This document shows positions 41,866 through 53,803 of a DNA stretch of 64,000 nt, one piece after another; position 1 is the stretch's first letter, and every line of letters starts with the position of its first letter. The stretch is from Diphasiastrum complanatum. Taxonomy: Eukaryota > Streptophyta > Lycopodiopsida > Lycopodiales > Lycopodiaceae. Under the pieces are notes generated by a model. It ran no database searches, was not told the DNA's origin, and was given only the letters and a program-made list of their open reading frames with translations. The translations under genes were made by a program, and so were the position numbers. The stretch is taken from NCBI GenBank assembly GCA_029204225.1, contig CM055102.1:38688121-38752120 (forward strand), given 5' to 3'.

Positions 41866-42050
41866 ATCATAAATCTTAAAACAGCTGGACCGCTAAATAT
41901 CCCAAGGGCGGTTACCCACCTTGTACAGATACAAAAACTGGTGTAAATAACATTCAATGCTTGTAAGATATTTTTTGAAGACACTTGTAAATATACTACT
42001 AGCTGAATCAAACAATATAAGTGTTGTTTTAACATTATAATCAGAGTTCT
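41866..42050 (+). pseudogene. Copia integrase C-terminal fragment
   Basis: This short plus-strand stretch matches the reverse complement of 59870-60010 (Copia-10): FNACKIFFEDTCKYTTS aligns with IHACKIFFDNTCKYILL. It therefore holds the end of a copia integrase, with stops. Confidence 0.65.
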
Positions 42051-42420
42051 TTTGTAGCCAGCGTTATCACGTCCAACAAGCTGAAGTTATTACTTCAAGC
42101 CGTTGTACTCATTGTTGATATTAATCAAAGTTCTCACTATTGTATTGTTCATTTGTGCAATTTGTATGAATGATTCATCTTGAATATTTCGGCTACTAAC
42201 TATTGCGTATCTGATCCTACACGCCTACGCCCAAAGTTTTAAGCTTCCACTACCAGTCATTCCCACGTTTTGCGACATAGTATCAAAGTAGACATTTCAG
42301 TAATATGCATTTCTACTATGGATTATCAGTCTTGTTTCTACCAAGACATCTTTATAGCAAACGCGCAGCCAACAATATTTCGACAATCGTTGTTTCTAGC
42401 AACGATCTCGTTCAACCAGA
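42051..42420 (+). repeat. Copia-12 LTR end and leader
   Basis: The sequence ends CACGTTTTGCGACA, then TAGTATCAAAGTAG near 42280, a mutated version of the TGGTATCAGAGC primer site. The leader follows to the gag start at 42421. The left LTR edge is unclear. Confidence 0.5.
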
Positions 42421-44336
42421 ATGGATCCATCATCTAGTTCATCTCTCATTGACAAACTCGATGGAGACAACTAGAATCTTTGAAAATTCAAGATGAAGGT
42501 TATACTACTAGCCAAAGAACTATGGGAGATTGTTGATGGCATAGAGCTCAAACCAGAAGGAGATGCAACAAGCATCACCAAGTGGAGACTGAGAGATGGC
42601 AAAGCATTTGCCATGATCACCCTCAACATTAAAGATACTCAGATCAGCCACATACTTGCTGCTCAGACTGCTAAAAGGATGCATGGGACATTCTAGCAAC
42701 CCTCTACGATATCAGGGATGTGACTTCCAAGTTATACTTAAAGAAGAAATACTTCACCCTAAGAATGTCTGATGCAAAGAGTGTTTCGAGTTATCTCAAC
42801 ACTTTCAAAAGTCTTTTGGAGCGAATGACTGCAATTGGCTCAGTCATAGAAGAATTTAAATGCTCTCACGACTCTATTATCAAGTCTACTTGAAGCCTAC
42901 GAAAATTGGGTTATGGAAATTTCGACCTAGGAGCACCTCACTCTGTCAAGAGTAATTTCGCTGCTCCTACAAGAGCAGATTAGAAGATCTACATCCTCCT
43001 CAGGCTTAGGATCATATCCTCAAGCTCTATATTCAAGAAATTAGAAGTTTAGATCCAATAGATCTACAAAGTTAGGTTATATTGACAAGAAGAGCAACAT
43101 GCAGACTGAACCAAATTTTGGTTCAGAATCGAATTCAACTTTTTCATCGTTCCAACTAGTGCAGAAACTATTCTACATATACTTTCTCTCGAAGGACTGC
43201 TACTTACTATATTAAAAACAAATCTAAAGCATTCAAGTTCTTCAATCAGTTTAAAGTGTCTGCAGAAAACCAAACCTAGAGGAAGATCAAGGCTCTACGC
43301 ACAGATGGCGGGAGAGAGTACATCTCCATAGAATTCAAGGAGTTCTGCAAGGCCAACAAAATACAACAACAATTTACAACCAGCTACTCAGCTCAGTCCA
43401 ACGGTATAGCTGAACAGAAGAATTGGACACTCATCAAAAGTGCCAAGATACTACATCTGCCTATTTACAAAATCGATCCATCACCAAAGTCCTAAATGGC
43501 AAAACACCTTATGAGGTGTGGACAGGATCAAAACCATCACTCAAAAATGTTCAAGTGTTTGGATGCATCATCCCTGAAGATCTAAGAAGAAAGCTGGATG
43601 ACAAAAACAGACGATTTTCATTGATTATTTTTCAAACCACAAGGCATACAAGCTCTACAATTTGGATATCGAAAAGGCATTCACCGGTAGAAATTTCATT
43701 TTTGTGAAAGATTGGTTCATTGACCACAAGGGAAAAGCTACTGATAAATCTGACCCAAGGATTGAGCAAATGCTGATTTAGGGATTCAACCGCAGAATAG
43801 CGACAATGAGTCAGAACCTCAACGAGTCAACCCACATCAGAGGACCGAAGTTCAACCCAGAAGGTCGAATAGGTCCAGACATCCTCCATCCAGATTTATG
43901 GATGATCTGGCCTGCTATTTTGTGTAGGAACCAACCACCATTTTTGAGGCTATGTCTACTCCTGATGCTGACCAGTGGAAAGTAGCGATGTGTGGAGATC
44001 GAATTCGATTCTTTGATAGAGAATCAAACATGGACTGTCACGGAACTGCCAAAGGACTGAAATCCAATTCCATGCAAATGGATATTCAAGACAAAGTATG
44101 ATACTGAAGGAAAGCTCAATCGCTACAAAGCCAAGCTAGTTGCCAAAGGCTACAACCAGATTCTAGTTCTGGACTATTCAGAAACCTTCAGCCCAGTTGT
44201 CAAACATGCTTCAATCCGCCTACTTCTCTCCTTTGCAGCTGCAACAAATCTTGAAGTCCACTAGATGGATGTCCAGACCGCTTTTCTCAACGGAACCATC
44301 GAAGAGGAAATCTATATGATGCAACTAGAGAGATAC
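42421..44336 (+). pseudogene. Copia-12 gag to RT relic
   Basis: Gag starts MDPSSSSSLIDKLDGDN near 42421 and continues to about 43020 with many stops. A jump leads to integrase pieces (KNVQVFGC near 43540, YEVWTGSKPSL near 43510), then RT from CKWIFKTKYDTEGKLNRYKA to MDVQTAFLNGTIEEEIYMMQ (44265-44325). Protease and the YVDD box are absent. It is a heavily deleted copy. Confidence 0.7.
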
Positions 44337-44499
44337 AAACTCAACAGTGTCGTCTTTTTTGCCTGTGGGAAATTACTTTTATTTATGCAGACAATTGAGT
44401 TTTTTGCCTATCTTATTTTACATGTAAAATATGCAGACTATGCGACAACATGAGTAAAAATGCATCCTGAATGGAGGCAGATTAAAATAGGATTTAGGA

Positions 44500-46300
44500 G
44501 ACTAGACCAATAGTTTATGAATCCAAGACTACTTCTAGAGTGTTGACTCTAAGAGGGCAAATATTTTCTTGTTTGCAAAAGAATGAAGAAAGTTCAAGTA
44601 CTTTTGTTTTGAGGATGAAAGCATTTAATGATGAGTTGGCTTGCATTGATGAAAGCATTAAGGAAGGAGATGTTATTCAAGTGATTCTTAATGGCTTGTT
44701 GGATGCTCATGCTAGCATTGTCCAAAGTATTGCTATTCAAAAGACTTTGCCAAGTTTGATGGATCTTCAAGAGATCTTGATCAATGAGGAATATAGGCTT
44801 CAAGCAAGAGGTGGATCTACATCAACACTTCAAGAAGATGCTATGTTCACAAAGGACAAATTCAAGGGAAAAACCAAAAGTAAGTGGTCTAAAGGGCAAG
44901 ATCAAGTGGATGCTTCTTCAAGTAGCAAAAAGAAGAATAGATCAAAGCTCAAGTGCTTCTATTGTGGCATCAAAGGACATTTTGCAGGTGAGTGCTACAA
45001 GAAGAAGAGAGATCAAGGAAACAAGGAAGGTAATCTTACTATTGATGAGGATGGTTTGGATGTTCAAGATGCAAATGATGATGCTTTTGTGATGTCTTCA
45101 TGTATGCTTGCTAATGATGGAGATCTAGATCCTTGGTGGATTGATAATGGAGCAAGTTCACACATGACCTTTCACAAAGAGTACTTCACATCTATGTTGG
45201 CATATGGAGATGACAAGAGGGTTATCTACACAGCACATGATGGTGAGTGTGAAATCAAAGGGATTGGCACAATTCCTATTTCTCTCTCTACAAATAGGAA
45301 TGTTCATTTGGAGGATGTCTTGTTTATTCCATCTATTACCAAGAATTTGCTTAGTGTGAGTCAAATGCTAAGTAAAGGCCTCAAGGTGGAGTTTGATGTA
45401 GATGCTTGTATTATCAAAAGGAAGGATGTGATTGGAAAGGGTAAAAGGCAAGGGAAGTTGTTCAAACTAGATGCTTGTGTTATTGCTAACCAAGTTGGAT
45501 GTGTTGCAAGGGAGCAAATACCTATTCAAGAGGTTTGGCATAAAAGGATGGGCACCTCAATTTCAAGTCATTGGAGGTAATGGCTAGGAAGAAGATTGTG
45601 ATAGGTCCAAGTTCCTTAAGTGGCATCAAACATGTTTGTGAGTCTTGTGCTTTGTCTAAGTCACATAGACTACCTTATACTAGATCTATATATAGATCTA
45701 CAAAGCCTTTTCAACTTGTACATTCGGATATTCATGGATCTACTACAATTAGCAATAGTGGAGCTAAGATGTATGTAACATTCATTGATGATTTTAGTAG
45801 ATTTTGTTGGATCTATCTACTAAAGAGCAAGGATGAAGTGTATGATGTCTTTATCAAGTTCAACAAGGCAAGGGAGAACCAAATGTACTAGCATTCTTGG
45901 CTGGTCTTGTTGATGGAAATGAAGCTATTGGAGGTTCATTATGTGACTCATTCATGGTCAAGTCATCAAGGTATGATAGAAGGAGAAAACATGCAAGCAA
46001 AAGTTGATCACTCACATTTATTGTTTGTTTGCGGTATTTTTCCAGAGAGTTCAGAGTTGGAAGCATGGAGGAATCATCTCATTTACATTCTGTTTGATTC
46101 TTCATGGCTCATTGAAATGATATTGCAACATTTTGTGAGGGAGCAAGTCATTGCAAAGGAGGTGAAGTTTCAACATGTGTCCTCACGGGAATGTGTAGCT
46201 GATATCTTCACCAAATCATTGGGAAAGGACTTGTTCATGAAGCATAGGACATCACTTGGAGTGTTATCAAAGTCCATGCTAAAACTAGTTGAAGAGGAAG
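44500..46300 (+). pseudogene. Copia-5 gag-pol, 5'-truncated and internally deleted
   Basis: Gag begins abruptly near 44530, with the frame from 44540 carrying a CCHC knuckle CFYCGIKGHFAGEC near 44955-45000 and the protease motif WWIDNGASSHMT near 45136-45175 (Ser of DSG replaced by Asn). A frameshift near 45550 breaks the pre-integrase motif. Integrase continues from 45571 to about 45885 (HSDIHGSTTI, FIDDFSRFCWIYLL). It then jumps through an unrecognised 220-bp segment (45888-46110) to the RNase H end (LQHFVREQVIAKEVKFQHVS, ADIFTKSLGKDL). The 3' LTR follows a PPT, GAAGAGGAAG. Confidence 0.85.
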
Positions 46301-46946
46301 TGTGAAAGATTCAACTAGTTTGATCATATTTGCTATATTTCCATATTTGGCATATTGAGGCCAACTTTGTTTTTAGACTTAGAGATTGACTTTTCAAAGT
46401 TCATTAGTCTAAATGTCATTTGAATAAACACTTTTTGAAAGTGTGGGAAAGTTATAAGACAAGTTTGAGTAGATTCAAATTTGAATGTTGGGTACTTTGA
46501 ATCTAGACCAAAAAATAGTAGGGTTAGCATTTTGGAGGGAAAGCCAAGTGGCCAAATAGGTTTTGGACCTGCTATAAAAGGATGTAACTCGTGGAGAGAG
46601 TAATCTTCTCTCTTCTCTATCTCATTTCATGCTTATACATGGTTCTCTTGGGTTCTACTATCCATTGGTGCACTATGCTTGTGATTGCTTGCATCTCTGT
46701 GTGTAGAAGATCTATAATTGCTATTTTTGGTTTCACACATGTGAATGACAATAGCTTTCTGGTTTTGTATGGACAACAACACTTTTTATCATATCATCTA
46801 AGTTTGATCAAGTTCTATTAGTGTTTGCATCTCATTTTGTGTGTAGATGCTGATTTTTCTACATTGGTGAGATTGGTAGACTATTTCTCTTTGTAACCCA
46901 AGATTTTTCAAGTGGATTGGATCATAATGATATGAAAACTTTCACA
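46301..46946 (+). repeat. Copia-5 3' LTR (646 bp)
   Basis: It begins TGTGAAAGATTC right after the PPT at 46291-46300 and ends CTTTCACA. It is the same family as the LTRs at 26527-27174 and 59169-59814, with TATAAAAGG at 46573-46581. Confidence 0.9.
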
Positions 46947-49305
46947 CCCAATGGGTATACTTATATTTTCCAAGGCCCATGCACCACTAGTAGTGCAATG
47001 TGATACCTCATTGGACACATTAGCAGCCTAACTAGGCCACCTCATCCACTCCTCCTATGAGTCACTGATAGACCCATACAAATCCACTATCTTGAGTTTT
47101 AGGCCTCCAACTATTAATTATGAACATAAATTCATGAGGGTCCCAGCCCCTCATCATCATAATTAACTTATGGGTCAAGGAAGGCCTACTGACCTCCTAT
47201 CAGGATACTAATCCGAGATCAAATCAAATGTGGGAATGACATTCTTACCCCCTTATTCAAGTTCTATCCTTAGAAATTAAAGTTAGGGAAGTTCCTTTTC
47301 AGACTACCTCTTCTTGCTCCTAGGAGTCATTATCATTTGTATGGCCCTTCCATTTAACCAGTTGTGACAAGTTGGATGTCGCCAAACCTGGGAAATATGT
47401 TTAGCCTCATCAATAGCATCTCAATCTAAATCGTGGCATCATAGGATGGTCCATTTAAACTATGGAAGCTTGCATTGAATGGCCATGCTAAAGATGGGGA
47501 GTGGGATACTCACAATTTAGGATGAACAACATTTTATTTGTGAGCACCATTGTGGAGAACACATGATTAATGATGAAACAAATAGGCTTACCAAACTTCT
47601 ATTGGTTAGAGGCATATAATGCAACAACTTTCTTGCCTAGACCCTTGCATTAGCACTTTCTAGACTCCCACATGTTTTGATATGCATGTGAAAAAAAAGA
47701 TTTACGTGAGTACGACCAGTTTTATGCACATGTAGAGCCCTTTGAACAATCACATAGCCCAAGTATAGGTGAGTATGTTATCCATACAAAAGACAAGATG
47801 TATGTACGGTCAATAGTTGTGAAGTAAGTTATGATGCTTAGCCTCAAGTTGGAGACTCAGATCAAATATTATGCTTGCCAGGGATATAAAATGATAATTA
47901 TCCTTTTTCACCAAAGCTAGAGCACAATTAAGATCAACTTAATAGTCTCTTAATTTTATAAGTAGATAGTTACCAAACAAGGCCATTTGTCACTATTAAT
48001 CATACTAGTTAACGTGTCATTTTTCATTAACAATACATCCACCACTTTGACTATTGTTTGTTTGAATACTGATCGCCATGTGTGATGATAATTAGTAGTT
48101 CAAACTAATTTACTTTACCAACAAACATAAACCTAAATGGTAGCATCCTTAATCATATTTTAAGACTTAAATGTTCAAAATTAAGATTCTTCTAATTTAT
48201 TAAAGCCATTAATATTCCACCAATCATTGTCATGAGTGAGTTGAATACAATGATCTTATGTTGCATGAATACCTTGTACCTATTAAAGGTTTCGTGATAT
48301 GTATGGTAAAGATTTTGCTCTTTGATCATCATAATCTCAAAAAGTGAAGGATGCAAAAGAAGAGCTTGGCCTTTTGATCATTATAAACTCCAGAATATGA
48401 AAGTTGTAGATTCTTTTAAATACTAGTTCATGATATTGAATAAAATAATCAAAATGGCTCAAGTCTTGATTTGCACATTGAATGGGACTCTATCTCACAC
48501 TCCAAAACTAGCAAGGTTAAATTATGTTGTATAATGCACATATATTAAATGATACCTACATAATCAAAGGGCAAGGAATGCTCTACTATCTAGAAAACTT
48601 CATTAAGCTTCATCCAAGCCTCAACCTTTGGTTTCCCAAATATCGACCCATATGCCGCATCCACAAATGCCCCAGCACAAGATAACCCCACTTTAAATGT
48701 TGAAGAGCTCATTCAAAAGTCTTGTGAACTTAGTGGGAGAAGGCTTGGCCAAACTCTTCAACTTTCTAACTAAAACCTTGTCCAACATGAGAAATTTTTA
48801 CAATTGGCAAAGAGGTGATCAAATGAATCCATTTGAGCCTCTTTGGTACTCAAAGATAATAGCCCTCAATTCCAAAGCTTGAAAAACTAGGTAAATGATA
48901 GTGCAAAAGTTTCACAAGGAAAGGCATTACAAACATGTCACATTATTAAGAAGAGATGAACAAGCAACATTGTTAAATGGGATTGGGATTCACAATTAGA
49001 GAAGCCAACCCCATAGGGCAATTATGATTTGGATTCTTCTTTCATGTTAGGTTTGAAATTTATGTCTTGATTAACAATTTAAAGGAGGTGTCCACTATCT
49101 TTGTCAAATATGCTTTTGTGACAGCTACAATCATACGGGAAGGTTTGTGGCCAACAAAAAGAAACAAGCAAAAATCAAATCACCCAATAGATGACCCAAA
49201 TGGTTGAGTAAATAGTTCAAATTTAACTTAACAGGCACACTCCCAAGGAAGCTTTTTGATGTTAGAATTTTGTAGCTTATAAGCCTAGTGTGCATGTCAA
49301 TGATA

Positions 49306-49566
49306 AAGTAGTCTCAGGGGCACCCTAAACTTATGATGTGTTTTTGTATTAGAAGGCAATAGTACATGTGGTAGATTTTGACAACCAAAAAAATAAAGTG
49401 ATTATAATGCAAAGTAGTTATTGTACACATAGTTCAAAGTAGTTTGATGGGCATTATAAACTTATGATGCGCTTTTGTATTAGAAGGTGATAGTACATGG
49501 TAGATTTTGACAACCAAAAAAATAAAGTGATCATAATGCAAAGTAGCTAATGTACACATAGTTGCA
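49306..49566. repeat. 131-bp tandem duplication
   Basis: Two copies, at 49306-49436 and 49437-49566, share TTTTGTATTAGAAGG, TAGATTTTGACAACC and GTACACATAG at a constant 131-bp offset, with several substitutions. Confidence 0.85.
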
Positions 49567-49720
49567 CAGCTCCTCAAAATATCCTCTAATAATTATTGTT
49601 GTAGCTTTTGTACATAAAGTTGCACAATAACTCAAAATCTCATAAAACAATAAAAAAATAGTAGCTTTTGTACATAATGTTGCACAACAACTCAAGATAT
49701 CATAGAGCAATCAATAACTT
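49544..49720. repeat. About 60-bp tandem repeat, three units
   Basis: Units starting near 49544, 49602 and 49662 share TAGCTTTTGTACATAA, GTTGCACAA and CTCAAAAT elements. They overlap the end of the 131-bp duplication, suggesting repeated slippage in this spot. Confidence 0.75.
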
Positions 49721-51764
49721 GCTTATTCCCAAATATTTAGCCATGTATCACATTATGTTATAATGAAATGCAAGGCCAAACTTAGCTTTGTCGATTTGGT
49801 AATTGCCTTCCAACTTTCTTACAAATCTAGAAAATCAATTAGAATCTTATGCCTAAAAGATTGATGTTTTCTCAATTCAAATTGGATATAAAAACTATAT
49901 TCTACACTTTGAAAACAAATAGAGTTATGCTAAGCATGGAAACAAAAAAAAAAAACATAATCATTCCCAATTTTAAAAATATCTCAAATTAGAATTTTAT
50001 TAGTTTCTACATTTAGCATGAAAAGAAAAACAAAACTTACCTCTAATTAAACTTAGAAATGCAGTAAGGGCTTCATTCCTTGAGTTAAGAGGATAAAGCC
50101 TCTGGCATTTGTCAAAATCCTAGCAATTCAAGCTAGTAACATTGGCCTCTTGAATCTTCATGAATAATTTGTCTAAAATGCAAAACTTACAATACATATT
50201 AAACTTATTTAATAGTTTGATAACTATGTATTTTTAGTATAAAAGTCCTTTTTTTTTACCAATAAGAGTCTGTTTACTTCTAGAATTCTCAATAGAGAGA
50301 GTTATCCATCAGCAGTTACTCCAGAAAAAACACTAACAATCAAATCAACAGATTTAATTCCTTGCATGTTCTCCATACATATAGTCTGTATTAATTGTTA
50401 TGAGCTTTAAGGACTGAGAAATTGAGGTTGGCTTGTTCTTTGATCTGGTTGCCCCTTGAGTAGCCTAACATTTGATTTCAAATTTTTTCACTTATCAAAA
50501 TTTTTATTGACATGTGACCAAGCTTGAAAATTCAAAAGAAATTGAATGAAAATCAAGCTAGAATGCTAAAAAATATTTAATACGAAAATTGTTTAAAGAA
50601 AAAATAACCAAAACTAGCATAGCAAAAAAGATCTACTTGAGCACATCAAAAAGTTAACTAGGCTCTAATTGATTTATCTCACTACTTTTGTAATATCTTA
50701 TATACTCGTTGTGAAAAGCTCGTATTCATTGAAAAACAATAATTTGTATTCGATAGTCCATGTCAATGTTATAGTACTAGGCTGAGCGTTTAACTTTTTC
50801 CATTGTCAGACCAACAAATACTATGGCACCAATACTATGTAAGGTGAGGATGTGAAAAAACTCTTGAGAAAGTTATTTTAGAGCTTGTAAATAATTATGG
50901 AGACCTCCTAAGATTGCAAAATAGAAAAGTAAGATTCTAGATTAGCAAAATCAAAATTTTCAATTGAATAACATTCATTGGGATCTACCAAAATGATGAA
51001 TGGTGTTAAAATAACTTGTGTGTAATCTAACTTCATTTTTAAATTATGTATATATGTTTCATTTGGTTCATGTACTTCCTTAGGTCTATCACCAATTTCA
51101 AAAGCAACTGATGGCCTATTACATTGGTCAATATCTAAGATTGTTGAAGTATTTCTAAGTATCTTTTTTTCTCTCTCTTGAAAGTATCCTTTTGTTTCAT
51201 GAATCCTCTTATTTAAATCTTGGAGGAACTCAAAATGGATTGATCAAGGTTTCTGGTAAAATAAAAGCATATTCATAAGTGTTTTTCTTTGATTTTTTAA
51301 AAGCAACATGTTTGGACCTTCTCGCAATCATTTTTGGGCAACTTTTTGGATTTTCAAGTGGGTTGTTAAGGTTGTAAAAGTTGATTTATATTTGATAAAT
51401 GGAGCAATGGAGAAAAATCTCTTGTCTATTTCCAAATCTCAAATGCCTTCAAATTACAACAAGAAAAAACATGGTCATTTTCTTTTGAGAGGGACTCAAC
51501 AACGCACTTCAAACATAATTTCAAACTCTAAAAACTAATACAAAACTTCAATTATTAGTTATTACTCATGTTGAGCCTAACAATTCAAGTTGAAAATATT
51601 AACTATTATAAATTGAAAACAAAAGAACAAAGACATGCACGTGTAACAAGAGCTTTTGACATAGTTGAACCTTGATCGTGGACTCATCCAAAATATGTGA
51701 ACGTAGTCTTATGAACTTACTTCACAAAGATATTGCAAGTTCTCTTCTCATCCTCCTCTTTTGG

Positions 51765-53260
51765 CTAATCAAGAAATACTCTTTCTCTTACTTTTAATTG
51801 TGCATACCCTCCACCAATTTTTTGTGTCACAAAAATGAACTTTGTAAGTTTGTTGTTACTTACTTCGCGAATTGTTTGCCATTCGACCTTTAATCCAATT
51901 GTCTTTCTTTGCTTTGTGAAGAGTGGCTTGTCGAGCGGCTTTAGGAGCAAATGTGCAATCATGTACTCAAACTTTATGTACTAGACTTGGAGCTCTCCTT
52001 TCGAGATCAAATCTCGAATGTGATGGTACTTCAGAGGTATGTGTTTTGTCTTTGAATGGAAGATTGGATCCTGGGACAGATAAATGGCACTATGAGAATC
52101 TATCATCATCGTGCATGGTCCTCCTTGTGGTATCCCAACTGCCTTCAACATCATCTGCAACCAAACTACCTCATTCGTCACCTTTGAAGCTACGACGTAT
52201 TCAGCTTCGCAAGAGGATTGAGCTACCAAGGTTTGCTTTTTGCATATCCAGCTGATTGCTGCTCTGCACGCTATTGAACATCCTCAAGTTACGGAGTTGC
52301 TGTCATCTTTGCAGCTCGTCCAGCTTGCATCACTGTAGTGGTGCAGCCCGAATCCTCTTCTTTCATTTTTTACTCTGTAGGTTAATCCCATATTTTGGGT
52401 ACCCTTCAGATATTGTAGGATTTGTTTTGCCATTTGCCAATGTGCCATGCCAGGATTGGAAGAGAATTCGCTTAAAGTATAAACAGAGAAAGCTAGATCA
52501 GGTCTGGTACAAATTGTAAGGTACATCAGACTACTGATTAGGTTTTGGTAGGGTATACCTTCCATCTTATATTTTTCTTCCGCTGTTTTTGGGAAATCTT
52601 GCTTTGTCTACTTGGCTCCAACTATAATTGGTGTGGCTTTTTCTTTGCAGTCCATCATGTGATACTGCTTTAGCACTTTTTTGGCATATTTAGACTGACT
52701 CAAGTGTATTTTACCTTTTATTCGATCTCTTCTGATCTCCAGCCTGAGGCATTTTGTTGCTTCTCCTAGATCTGTGATTTCATAATTCTCAGAAATTTGA
52801 CTCTTTGTGTCCTTGATTAGCATCAAGGAGTTACCTATCATAAGGGAATCATCCATGAAAATAGTTAGTGTCATAAAATCTTTTTCTACTCTTTTTATGT
52901 AGACATTACAGTCTGGTTGTATAGGATTGAAGTCTAGAGACCTCAAAAGACTGTCGAGCTTCTTGTACCAAGCTCGTGATGCCTGCTTTAGACCATAAAT
53001 GCATCTTTGCAACCAACAGACATATTGTCGATTGTCGGAGTCTTCAAATTCTTCAAGATGCTTCATGAAGATTTCTTCCTCTAGATCTCCATGGAGAAAG
53101 GTTGTCTTCAATCTGGTAAATTTCTAGATTGTATTGTGTAGCTTATGCAAGGAGCAGTCGTATGCTTGTCATCTTGACCATCGACGAATATGTGTCAAAA
53201 TAATCAACACCATATCTTTGTGTGTAGCCCTTCACGACAATTGTAAACTTCTCTTGAGAT
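51765..53260 (-). pseudogene. Copia-11 RT and RNase H relic
   Basis: From 53260 downward the minus strand encodes KGYTQRYGVDYFDTYS, FLHGDLEEEIFMKHLEEF, IYGLKQASRAWYKKLDSLL and TIFMDDSLMIGNS (FMDD in place of YVDD, near 52855), then PYQNLISSLMYLTICTRPDL, SSCEAEYVVAS and HSAIYLSQDPIFHSKTKHI, ending near AHLLLKPLDKPLFTKQRKTI (51870-51962). Frames shift at about 52600 and 52240. Gag, protease and integrase are not adjacent; the left end at 51765 has no defined LTR. Confidence 0.85.
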
Positions 53261-53703
53261 TAAGTGAGTCGTCCTTGAAGGACACTTACATCCTCGAGCA
53301 AGTGTTTAGCCTCAATAAGATCAAGATTGTATTTGATTTCAAGATTAGATCCATTATGGATATAGTTCATAGTATGTGGGCTAGTCAAGCTAGAATGCTT
53401 AATATTGATGATCAACACTTTTGCTCCTCTTATTATCTTGATCTCTATGATCTTTGTGATCTTTATGAGGCATGGAAGCCTCTGATTTTCATCATGGTGC
53501 AACCATCTTCATGCAAATGGTACTTTCAAATCAAAGTTCATTATCAAGCACGGAGGAAGCACATTGATATAGTGGCAAATTGGTGGAATGCTCTTCAAAG
53601 GTGTTGGCAAATGATTTCTACCAAAGAAATATTATCATGGATATGGTGAGGGTGTTGCTATGATGGATCCTTTTTCTGGTTTTTTACTTCATAGTGTGGA
53701 TTG
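53261..53703. other. Unassigned DNA between Copia-11 and Copia-9
   Basis: A plus-strand open stretch (to 53649) reads MLNIDDQHFCSSYYLDLYDL and other Asp/Tyr-rich text. I do not recognise it, and composition alone does not support a gene. Confidence 0.35.
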
Positions 53704-53803
53704 ACAAGTGGCACTTTGGCCATTCAAGTGACTAACAAAAAATATTGACAAAATATACAATATTCTATATGGCTAGATTTGCCAATGTAGGCAATTTTTC
53801 ACA
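53704..53803 (-). repeat. Copia-9 3' LTR remnant (about 100 bp)
   Basis: The minus strand begins TGTGAAAAATTGCC like the Copia-8 LTR and matches it through CCACTTGT, then diverges near 53703. Only about 100 of 691 bp remain. Confidence 0.85.

Larger units (their letters stand above)
46947..51764. other. 4.8 kb AT-rich region without recognisable genes
   Basis: No conserved coding, LTR pair or transposase motif could be seen on either strand. Short open frames (for example 48697-48882 and 51308-51538 plus) have no recognisable content. It contains two sets of tandem repeats at 49306-49720, annotated separately. It may be old, decayed repeat DNA. Confidence 0.5.

Noticed and set aside
46947-51764. 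Solo LTRs or a gypsy element in the long gap
   Set aside because: I searched by eye for TG...CA repeats, PBS, PPT and integrase motifs and found none that pair up.
53134-53649. 171-residue plus-strand open frame
   Set aside because: Its left half is antisense to Copia-11 RT, and the right half has no recognisable motif. It is kept only as unassigned DNA.
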